From positions 146,437,977-146,501,976 of the forward strand of contig OY754332.1 in assembly GCA_963573305.1 (NCBI GenBank): a stretch of DNA of 64,000 nucleotides, given 5' to 3'. The DNA is from Pyrrhosoma nymphula. Its lineage: Eukaryota; Arthropoda; Insecta; Odonata; Coenagrionidae. Below the pieces are notes generated by a model. The model ran no database searches and was not told the origin of the DNA. It saw only the letters and a program-made list of their open reading frames with translations. Positions 35,672 to 45,800 of the stretch are shown piece by piece. The number at the start of each line of letters is the position of its first letter. Within the stretch, counting starts at the first letter, position 1. Position numbers and translations under genes: made by a program.

Positions 35672-36895
35672 TTTTAAATATTAGCTCTTTTTTACATTGT
35701 TGATTTCATTTGAGCGCCATTCCTTTTTAAATATCGCAATAGAAAAAAGGATTCCCACCTTATTTATTTCAAAAAACATTATTGGAAACAGTGATGGTAG
35801 TATATCTTGTTATTTTTGCAGTTATCGAGCGTTAAAAATAAGCTTTGAAGCTTTAAATATTTTTAACCCTAGAATTTAATCAAATAAATCGATTCTGGCG
35901 TAACTTTCTGGAACTGATTCATATTAAATTATAATTAATATCTTCGTTATTCCATTTAAAATGATTTATATACAAGCTAGGTTTCGCTGTAGTACCGCAT
36001 CCTCAGGTGATTATTGAATCACCTTCGATCAATTCGATTATCAGCTGATGGTGCTGTACTGCAGCGAAACCTATGTCGTAAAGAAATAATTTTATGTGGA
36101 TTCACCAAGTTATTCACTATTTTTTAACTTAAAAATTCAAATATTAGTGATAAATTATTATTTCTCTCATTCAAGAGAAAAATCAATAGAGACAAAATTC
36201 TGGTATTGAATCAATGCATTCAGTAAATAATATATTAGAAGCGGGACCCGGCTTCACACGGGAAGCTGTGAATTAATTGCTCCAATAATGCATAAAAGAA
36301 CCGGGCTAATGTTGAGTATTTACATTTCCTCGGCTAAAAAACATTATATTTGACATTAAAACCGAGATTTAATTTAGAGAATATTTTAAATCACATTTTT
36401 AAATAGATATTTTAGAAGAAGAGAAAAACAAATGGTAAAAAACCACACATTTGGTAATATTATTACCCAATCTTGGTCCAGAGATATTGCAAAATAATAT
36501 TCATTAGGGCTAGGTGATCATGCCCTTCGACTTTCAGTGGGATATATCATTTACCTTCATGAGTAAGAATCAATTCATGACGCGTGCTGTATTCAGGTAC
36601 TATCTATCAGCCATTAAACGAATGTTGGAACTTCTGAGTGAATACTCATTGAAATTTGCTTAAATGTAATGATAATCTTATAAATAATGTGCAAGCTCGA
36701 GTAAAACTCAAAAACGAAATGTATTACAATTTTCAAACTTTAAGGATTATAAAATATCTTCTATGCACGGATAACTGACTACTTTTCAAGTAAGTCATGA
36801 TCTCCAGTTCGATCCCTTTTCGTTCGTTTTTCTTGGAAAAGTAAATGTTCCAAATATAATGATTTTAAGTTCAAATTCTCAAAATATGTTTGATG
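35672..36895. repeat. Right arm of the 1.2-kb inverted duplication
   Basis: Reverse complement of 30885-32055. It contains the minus-strand Helitron 3' end (ttagaagcgggacccggctt at 36235) and the foldback at 35983-36078. Confidence 0.85.
35983..36078. repeat. Foldback with opposed hammerhead-like motifs, right arm
   Basis: + strand: CTGATGGT - GCTG - TACTG - CAGC - GAAAC - CTAT - GTC (36045-36076). Minus strand: CTGAGGAT - GC...GC - GAAAC (about 36014-35985), which has the exact CTGANGA core. Stem I is not well formed for either, so activity is doubtful. Confidence 0.5.
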
Positions 36896-36969
36896 ATGGA
36901 ATCAGGGAATTGGGATAACCAGGCAGATGAATGAACCAAGGTACGTAAAGTTAGCATACTATCTTGGAC

Positions 36970-37165
36970 AAAGAATGCATCCTATCAGAAGATGAGTGTA
37001 TTATCAGCAGGTGACACAAGCGTAGGAGTAAGGAAGAAGATCATTAAAAATACGACTTATGTTATTAGATAAGGCAGTGAATTTTGGACAGCAGCTGCGG
37101 AGCAAGGAAGATTGGAAGCAATGGAAACGTAGGATGGATAGAGAAAGCAGGAAATGATAGGAAGG
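36970..37165 (+). pseudogene. RTE-like LINE fragment
   Basis: + frames read VLSAGDTSVGVRKKIIKN, then FWTAAAEQGRLEAMET. This is the reverse transcriptase-connection region of RTE-type LINEs (RKKxIKxYVWxxALYGAETWTxxxxDxxRLEAFEM), decayed. Confidence 0.55.
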
Positions 37166-37901
37166 AAGGCAGATCAGTGGAAAATTGATGTTCACTAGTT
37201 GAATAGTAGATGCCAGCTTTAATAGATAAGATATAAATTTAAGATATAATTACCTTCCTAAAATGTCTTTCAACTAATTTGAATTTAAAAAAGTAATTCG
37301 GGTAATTTGAGCGGCAAATTGGTTTATTTTTGCTCTGGTGCCGTTAGTTTTCATGTGCAATTTATTTTCAGTTCTTTGTGTTGAACCTCGTCGTCCATTT
37401 ACGCAAAGTTTTTCTGGAGGGTTTCCACTTAGTAAGATAGCCAGATTAATTACGTGGTTTCGCTGTTTGAGTGATACGGATTTCATCACTCTTATCGAAT
37501 TCATAATTTGGCTATAATACTGTGATAGTGTTTTGTGAAAGGATAGAGCTATGCCCTAGTCAATGTATTTTATTATTATTTTTCCATTGTGTGCCCATAC
37601 CTATGTTTCATTGTGCATAATAATTTATCTATTAAAAGTGTTGAAATGAGCCTGCATTATTTCATTACGGGGGAAGGTATACTTTATGAGGTAAGACGGA
37701 AAGACGGAAAGGTAGTTTCAGTGGATGGAGCAAGGGAGTGCCAGCTCATTGGGCATCAAGTAATTCTGTAGTGAAAGGCAAGAATGTTAAAAATGAGAGT
37801 AATTGTACATCATAACTAGTCATATTGCAAATTAATTGTAATAGAATGCATTTAATGAGGAGGATAAATGGTCACAACCTTTTGCTGAGCATGTTTTGAG
37901 A
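37166..37901. other. No recognised gene
   Basis: Short frames (for example 37274-37504 minus, 37589-37771 plus) without family resemblance. Confidence 0.45.
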
Positions 37902-38156
37902 TCATGATGGACATAATTTGAAAACATATGCTTGGCATATTTTGAGTAAAAGATTATCTTCTAGGTAGGGGTGAGCCCTTTTTACAAGGTGCTCCTTCGC
38001 CCAAAAACGTCGTTTTCTCTTCGGTCGACAACCATTCACCAACTCCAAAAGAGCTACGGCTAAAAGAGTTCGTCTTCTTCTTTGCATTTGAACTTGGTAC
38101 GCCATATTCGTAGTTTTGAATTTACCTCCTTTCGCCTCCTTAGTTCTGCTATTCAT
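37902..38156 (-). pseudogene. PIF/Harbinger transposase N-terminal fragment
   Basis: The minus frame contains RRRRTLLAVALLELVNGCRP, then KRKRRFWAKEHLVKRAHPYL and EDNLLLKI. This is the typical start of Harbinger transposases (RRR...RRRRWWVRPWLxRR...GxYxxLLxEL). It begins 220 bases inside a terminal-repeat-like sequence at 38352-38390 (ggcgattctataactt read on the minus strand), as expected for the element's left end. The catalytic part is not present downstream on this strand. Confidence 0.65.
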
Positions 38157-38351
38157 TTATTTGCGCATAAGCCCTGCAAGTAGCGATCAAAAACGATACT
38201 TCGCTGCACTCGCTACTTCCATTGAAGTCAACTTCCATGTGAAGGCGGCTAGGAAGTAAATAATCGACTTTGATGAAGAATCGATTATTTTCTCCCATCC
38301 CTACACGAATGTTAAGTTCATGAATAATAGAATTATAACTCCTTGGTTAAG

Positions 38352-38390
38352 TTATAGAATCGCCCCCCCCCCCCTTGATCGGTACCTTCG
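38352..38390 (-). repeat. Harbinger-like terminal sequence with poly-C run
   Basis: aagttatagaatcg followed by a run of 14 C and ttgatcggtacc. It matches the inverted pair at 32413-32482, where the C run is only 5 long. Confidence 0.5.
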
Positions 38391-39685
38391 CTATTATCAG
38401 TATTTCCTCATGTTGTTCACAATTTGTGTGCGTAGTTGTTTTCTTCGTATTTATGTCTATTATCCAGTAAGCATGTTTGTTTCTAAATCCAGCGGGTAGA
38501 GTTTATGTTATTTACTTTTGATGAACCAACACTTTAGTGGGCAACGTCAACTTGTCTGGCTGTTATGTTCAACAACTGACTAATATGTTCTATTTCCACG
38601 AATAAATGCCTAATTGAGAGGATTCAAGTTCTATAAAATGAGTATGTTTATTCACTTGTGCAAGGTATGGATTTGGTACCTCTGGCTAACTCTTAGTTAT
38701 GTTTTCACTTGAGCTACAGTTTGAAAATGATTGTTATATTACTATTTTTCCCAATTAGATACGAGATATGCATGATAAAAAACTGGCAACAGAACGTAAG
38801 TAGAGTCACTAACATGTAAATGTCATCTTGATATATATTCGAACATCGATGTTTCTTTAACTTTTAAACAATTTTTAACTAATTTATTTTAAGTTTTCCC
38901 CTCTATCAGCATGCATCATACTAATTGTTTCTTTGTCGCCTTGAGAGCTATTGTAACTATTGATAATTCACTTCAGCTGTCAAGCCGAAAATTAGTAAAC
39001 CCTATCTCATTGAGCCCGCCGTTCGGAATACCTGGAATTTGACTTATCAGCAGCTACTCAAGGGGAGTGAGTTCGTCGCGCATTACTATGTTGACGTGGT
39101 TAGTAGATAAATCTCTGAAAATAGCCTGGCACACGTATAACCCTGTGCACTACTCACCTAGATTTTATATTTCTGTTACTATTCTTAAGGCTTATTCAAT
39201 TTCGGATGATTCACTAACGAATCAGTCGTGAAATTTCTCGTGACAGTATACTTTTCCAGCAGTGGTTTCAATACCTACATTTATCGTTGTACTTAGTTTT
39301 CCCTTTACAATGATACTTTGTTATGGAAACCGTGATAGAAGATAGTGAGGATTAGGAGTCACTCACCCTGTCTGAATCCGTCGTTCATACATGTATGTTG
39401 GTTATCTCCTCAAAACTGCCACATGTATGCCATTGAAGGAAGTTGCGAATTCGTGTTGATAGAATATCATTAGGACTTAAGGTTCCAGCAAATTTTTTCA
39501 TAAATGTAAGTTTCTATTCTTCGACTTTATTGTGATCATTTTATGTAAGGATCTGGATGTAATTGGAGCGTATTATTAATAGATGTAGATGATCACTAAA
39601 TGTTTCGATTCTCACTGGTAACCATTGTTATGTTTAGGCACCATTTAAATAATTATGAGGTTAGGGAATACCTGTGTGTAAATAG
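38391..39685. other. No recognised gene
   Basis: AT-rich, no readable domains. 39580-39595 has tagatgtagatgatc, reminiscent of a SINE tail. Confidence 0.45.
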
Positions 39686-39889
39686 CTGGTTACACAATGC
39701 ATGAACCTGTAAAAGTTTATTTCTAAATGCTTGTCCCATCAAAAGTTTATTTCTAAATGCTTGTCCCATCAAAAATGCATTACCCATCACCTCAGGCAAA
39801 TTCGTAGATGCATGGTCAGGAAATATCCCCTGCTTTAATTCCGTTCATTCAAGCATGAACCTGCATGGGTTCGTTTAATGTGTAACCAG
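39686..39889. mobile_element. Short MITE with internal tandem duplication
   Basis: Ends CTGGTTACACAATGCATGAA (39686) and, inverted, CTGGTTACACATTAAACGAA (from 39889) form terminal repeats of about 22 bp. A 30-bp unit beginning aaaagtttatttctaaatgc occurs twice exactly at 39711-39740 and 39741-39770. hAT-like by its end sequence, but an 8-bp target duplication is not seen. Confidence 0.6.
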
Positions 39890-40484
39890 AGCTTAATGGA
39901 AGCATTGATGAATAAATGTTGCCCCATGTTGGTATCCATTTGATTTTAGGAACAATTTTGAAGGTTCTGCTGTACTACTCCAGTGGCTTATCTATTATGA
40001 CTATTTCTACTACCTGCTTCATTGGGAGTAGCACAGCATGAGATGCCACAAAGCTCAAACCAAAGCAATGCCACAGTGTGGTGAAATGCGTCGTGTCATA
40101 GAAATAAATATGTGGAAGATTACTAAGTGTTTTTTATTCAGTATGAGTAGGTACCTTTCCATGGCTTCGATGTATGATTGATTAGATTGAGGGCCTGCAA
40201 CTGCATTTTAAGTTCTTTAAGACACCACCGTTGTGCAGAATAACACTAGTTTCTACACCCTGTTAGTGGATAAACTGTTATTACCTTTCTATTGTATCCA
40301 GATCCACTGCTCAGTATACTGCAAAATTGGAGCTCTTCTTAAATCTTAGCACCCCTATTCATTGATCTCTACCACCTCATTGTCATGCAGCAGCTTTATT
40401 CCTGAACTTAGTAAGGCATATCCTTTGGTCAATACCATACTGAACAGTGTGTGGCAGTTTGCATATGCTCTGATAGGAGTTCAT
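39890..40484. other. No recognised gene
   Basis: AT-rich sequence without readable domains. Confidence 0.45.
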
Positions 40485-40865
40485 TTAGGCAGATTAGATT
40501 GTTTGTAGAGGGGGCCTTCATCAGGAGCCCGGGCACTTAGACCTTTCTTGGTCCATTGTGCCAACCCCATGCCTGTCTGCCACTTGCAAACAGGGGACAA
40601 GAGCACCTCGGTAGAGGTATGGAGGATTGGCCTCCCCCTACCTCGCCCCAGTACCAGGTATAGAGGATGTCCTCCCTCCAACCGGCCCGGTCTGGGTCTC
40701 CCTCCGGCCTCCCGGTATAGGTTTGGAGGGAGTATCATCTCTCCATCCATGCCTGGTCGAGGTATGGAGGAGGGTCACACATCCAGCCACCATCCGGGCC
40801 AAACATTGCTTAACTTCGGTGTTCTGATAGGAACCGGTGTTTCAACGTGGCTAGGCCCTTGCCCT
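40485..40865 (-). mobile_element. 5S-rRNA-derived SINE (SINE3-like), copy 2, internally amplified
   Basis: On the minus strand from 40862, gggcctagccacgttgaaac, then accggttcctatcagaacac, then cgaagttaagcaatg follow the 5S rRNA from its start through the internal control region. The 3' half (ggatgtgtgaccctcctcca) appears next. That part is then followed by several diverged repeats of a roughly 50-base unit containing ctccatacc / ccaaacctatacc. After them comes cccctgtttgcaagtggcag acag, the same tail as copy 1. The fused tail and the RNA polymerase III-type head define a SINE3. Confidence 0.7.
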
Positions 40866-41331
40866 CATTTAGGCAGAACTTTCAAGAACAATATTCATGT
40901 GCATATAGGTCTCTAAAAAATTTTTCTCGTGATTTTTCTTCTATTGCCTCTGGTCAAAAGTAGTCAAGGGGGTGAATCTGTAACTTAAGTCAACCATCTG
41001 AAATGTTAATTGTCTCCCCTATGGCCTTTATCAACATTTGCATGTCTATAATTCACATCTTTCTTGAAGACTTGACAGTTTCGGCAATTTCGACTATTGA
41101 TTAAGCCGCTTTGATAGCTTATTATATGTGCTACTGCTTATCCACTTAGTTGTCAATGTCTCCAAAACTGTGGAACATTGAGAAAAATGATGTTTATAGA
41201 CTCCCTATCATCAATAAAGACCACTGGGAATACAATAACAGTTAGTCAACAGTTTTCCAATCATTGCAATGACTTGTTCGACAGAACAACTTGTTCGTAT
41301 AAACCCCCTCTGAAATTTGCCTTGAATTAAG

Positions 41332-41560
41332 ATGGCTTGGTGGTGTAACACCTGACCTGCAATTGGGAGATCTGGGTTCAAATCCCAGTCAAGTCAAATG
41401 ATTCACTTTGGCTCTGGTGAATTCCACTTGCTATGCATCTCAGGAAATTTCTAAGTGCCCAGAAGTTGGTTGGGATGAATAGGGTAAAGCTCCCAGAATT
41501 TTTTCATTTATAATGGGGAGAGGAGAGCAGCCATAAGTGTGTTGAGTCACTTGCAGGAAA
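41332..41560 (+). mobile_element. tRNA-derived SINE
   Basis: A box GGCTTGGTGGTGTAACACC and B box GGGTTCAAATCCC at tRNA spacing (41333-41388), with a well-formed T arm (CTGGGTTCAAATCCCAG). A SINE body appears to follow (ttcactttggctctggtg to about 41560). The acceptor stem does not pair, so not a functional tRNA. Confidence 0.65.
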
Positions 41561-42412
41561 ACCTATGGAATGTTTATCTTCAAATTAGTCTCAGGAAATT
41601 ATGGGTGCTGCAATTCAAATGTTGACTATTGAAAATTAATTGCTTTAAGTATTTTTAATATATGTAATATTAATGAAATGTTTTATAAGATAGAAATAAC
41701 TTCTTACTTATTTGGTTTCATGGAATACAGAATTTTTAGTGGAGTATCTATTAATGAGCAATCCAGTTTTTAATAATCTCTCATAAAGGATTTTACAGAT
41801 CAAATAAATTCATAATTATGGAAATTCATTGCAATCTACAAGGAGTTGTTATCGAAGTTTTTTCTTTGTTAATTTAAAAATGGAAAAGTTATTAAAGATG
41901 GCAATGGAATAGGGAAATGAGACTTTATAAATAGCTCAGGAAAACTCATTTAATTCACCTAAAAACTGGCTATTCCATAGGAAAGGCAACCATACTATTA
42001 TGCTGCGGCTCTAGATTCATCATTGTGTCATAACTTATTAGTAATTATGAATAAACTTGACAGTGGTGGGCTTAACTTCGTAAAAGTTTTTAATGATTGT
42101 ATTCATGATTACTTATGTAAAGTACTTCGTACTTAGGTACAAAATATTAAAATTTGTACGCAATCATCAGGTACAGAAAGTTATGAGTTGGAAAATCAAT
42201 ACCAATGGTGATGGGTGGGTAATTCAATGAGAAAAATAAAAAAAGGACTTCTTGGTCAGAACTGAAAAATTAAGGGAATTATGAAAAACAGCATGTAAAT
42301 CTGTGGAAGTTCTACTTCCTCATTCCAGTTGCCACCTTAAAAAAACATAAAAATTGCTTGTGAATAAAGTTGTAATTTTCTGTGCTTTATTTTCAGGTTG
42401 GAAGATACAAGC
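41561..42412. other. Sequence upstream of MFSD5 exon 1; no gene recognised
   Basis: AT-rich. It ends in a good splice acceptor (ttattttcag at 42387-42396), implying that transcription starts further upstream. No promoter could be identified. Confidence 0.6.
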
Positions 42413-42864
42413 ATGAAGATCCTGGCATATGTGTCAATATTTATCCTCAGTGCCATTTCCTTAGCTTTTCATGCCATTGCTTCGAGGACTAAACCTCAAG
42501 TCGCTTCTGGAAATGACCCTTATTTCTTGCACTTCCAAAAGTCCTATTTCAAAGTATATTTTTTGGCATTGTTTTCAGACTGGCTCCAAGGGCCTTATCT
42601 TTATAAACTTTACAGCCATTATGGCTTTGCACATTCCCAGATAGCTTTTTTGTATGTGGTGGGGTTTGCAGCTAGTGGTGTATTAGGTACAATAACAGGC
42701 TCCATAGCTGATCACTTTGGCCGAAAAAAGATGTGCATTGCATACACTGTATTTTCTTCAGTGTGCTGTTTAACTAAAATGAGTCCCAACTTCTATGTTC
42801 TTGTTTTTGGACGGATATTGGGAGGAATTTCGACTTCAATGCTCTTCTCTTGTTTTGAAGCCTG
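42413..42864 (+). CDS. MFSD5: MFSD5 coding exon 1
   Basis: It encodes residues 1-150 plus two bases of codon 151 (Trp). It includes a signal-anchor-like first helix (KILAYVSIFILSAISLAF), helices 2-4 and the MFS loop signature. The acceptor upstream is a pyrimidine-rich run ending ttttcag at 42396, and the donor is gtgagt from 42865. The in-frame TTG at 42398 extends the reading frame but is not a likely start; ATG 42413 is chosen. Confidence 0.95.
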
Positions 42865-45800
42865 GTGAGTCAATGTTTTTTATTGAGTTGATATTTACTT
42901 CTATTGTGACTCAGTTGTCAGTGAAACACTTTCTATCATCATAAAGTTTCAGCCATTGAATTTAAAGTATCTGTTACTGTATTTTACTTCAAGTAAGATT
43001 TATTTCAGTTGAGAAAATTTTGCTTGCATCATTTTGATTTAAATTTTGAGTTTGTCACCCTATTCTTTTTCTTTGAATTTTATCATCATTAATAAAAATT
43101 CAATCTAATGTTTCAAGACCCACACAGCACAATTTGTATTCTATGCGTTTTGTGAAAGGATTAATTTAGTAAATATTCAATTCGTATTATGCACCAACTG
43201 GATGTTGCTATACTACCTACTTCTAATACAAGTTTAATACTCTTTTGGGGATGTATTAGTAATGTATTGGGACATGCATAATAGGATTTAGGTATCTAAT
43301 CTCTGGTAGCAAGGCCAGCTGGAGAAATCTAGGGTTGAAGCAGGAAGCCAGCTGAATGGATCCATTGCGCAAGTGGGAATCCAGCTCGACTATGTAAATG
43401 ATTGCAGCTGGAATCCAATGGGAATCCATTTTGGGATTGCCTGTATTATTAATATTCCATTCGACCCAGATTTTAAGCTAAAATCCTGCTGAATTTTTCA
43501 GACTTTATGTTACTAGTCCAGCTGCATACTGGTTGGAATCCAAATGGTCCATGATGTAAATGTTTAGTAAGGGAATTTGTCATTTATGAATGTCATGTCA
43601 TTGCAGTGATTCAATTCATATATCCCACCAGGGTAACAAGCAATGCAGTTTGATTACCGAGTTGAGTATAACCATAGAGTCCATCCTCAAGACATAGAAG
43701 ACTCCAAGGTCCTTACAGCCCATTATGAATATTGAGATGACAGAAATTGCACCTCGTAGTAACATCACAGTTGTGTAATTGAGTGCATGACGATAAACTG
43801 TTTAATAGAGCCTGCAATTGGCACGGCAATGATCGAGAGTTCATCTGGAACAAATGGTGGTCAGCACCATCTCTTAAGGTAGTTTGAGCGATATATCAAT
43901 TCACCTAGAATTTGATGAATTTGACCTCATATTATAGGAAAAAAACTCTCATCTTTCCACTGGTATCAAAATCCCTTGCGGAATTACTTTGGAGCAATTG
44001 CCTAAAAATAGGAGTTGTTTTACATGGGATAGATCATGGCTGTGAGAAAATAGGAACTTGTAAAACACCAATATTTCATCGAAAAACTAACAGTGTGTAG
44101 TAAGTATGTTTTTTCAACTATTTGTAAAAATTATTCAATCACTCACCGCATAAATTTTTAAGAATCGCAAAAAAACCTATTGTGAAGGTGATTTCACCAT
44201 ACGGCATGAAAAAATGAGTCAAGTTTGAGACTTATGTGGTTATATTTATTTAATTACTGAGAATTTTTGTCATATAAAACTATATTTTTGTGCCATTAAT
44301 ATTGCAATTATTACTTCATACTTCTTACACTTGCTGAAATAAAAAAATAAAATTCCAATATGGTCTCGATTATGACTAGGGAACCATCTCGAGCAAACTA
44401 TCTCAACCAACTGTTCAACTCATTCGATTTAAACTCTGCAAACCCTCTATCAAATGTTCACCATGCATTTCAAAAGTTCCATCTGGATTGAATTTTCTGT
44501 ATTACAAATAAATGCATTCATATCACATTCAATGAGGCCAACACATAATGCTACTTCGTATTATAAATTAAATAAATGCATCCATATTTTTAAAGCTATA
44601 AAGACAACTGTCTGCATGAATTAGCATGATATCCTGCATATTTGAGAATGCATTAGTACTTTGGATCATGTATAAAATAAAAATGGAATCCTTTCATAGA
44701 CGATATCTCTTAATATGACAATGCAGCCTTTAGGTGTCAATCCCCGCTAACCATATATTATTGCACGTCTGCCATTAGCCCCTGATTTCCTTTTTCTAAT
44801 ATCCCTGGCATCCCAAGATTACCCAGTTTACCCATTTCCTCCCCTACAGTCTTCTCACTCATAAACCTATCTCCCCTGTTCTCCAACCTCTATTCTTCCT
44901 CTGAATGGGAATCCTCGGAGTCTGCAAAATATACTTTAGTGGGGAGTACGAAATATGTACCTCAATTCACTTACCTAATTGAAGTTTTATTGAAATGGAG
45001 TTGAAGGAGGGTAGGGGGCAGGACCTCTAATTCTGATGAACTGTGCCCAGTGGACTAGCAAAGACACGTGAATAGCAAGAGACCAAGGCATGTCGTAAAT
45101 TAAATATGTATTTGGAACGCACAGCTGAATACGTGTAAAATTGTTTGTGAACAATACGTAATCAATACATGCTTCAATACTAAAACAAAATGTATCTATT
45201 CATGTTACCAATATGTTTTAAATATATTTTTAATATAAAGTGTGCTATGAGGGGACGAATTACTTTTTTCCAATTTTGTTAAGAAAAAGAACAAATTAGT
45301 ATCTGGAAATAGCATGAGGGATACAGTTCACAACCTGTTGTCTTCAGCCTGTACATGGAACTGTATTTCATGATGTTCATGAGTAAATTCAAAGGAGAAA
45401 ATTTCAAATGGATTTTTTTCCTCTCTAAAGTAATCACTTTTTTAGCAGAGACTGGAGGAGAAATTATATGTACATATGTTTTTAGTGTTTTTAATTGTGT
45501 ATAATTTTCATATTTTGTTTATTAAATTTAATTTTTAAATTTATTAAATTATTTTGATCCAGGTTTTGAAATTTTGGAAACATTCACATGTGCTGAATAA
45601 TGACTTGTGATTTGAAATTGCTATGTGGGCTGACATTAACTCTATATTCTCTGGAAAATTCTGAAATAATTTCATCATCCAGTTTCCAGTGTATTGATGG
45701 CATAGTTCTGATTATTTAGAAGTAATTATTTCAAAAGACTTGCAGATTAAGTCATTGAGCTCAGCAGGACTGTTAAGGTTAATTCAGCAATGAGAGTAAT

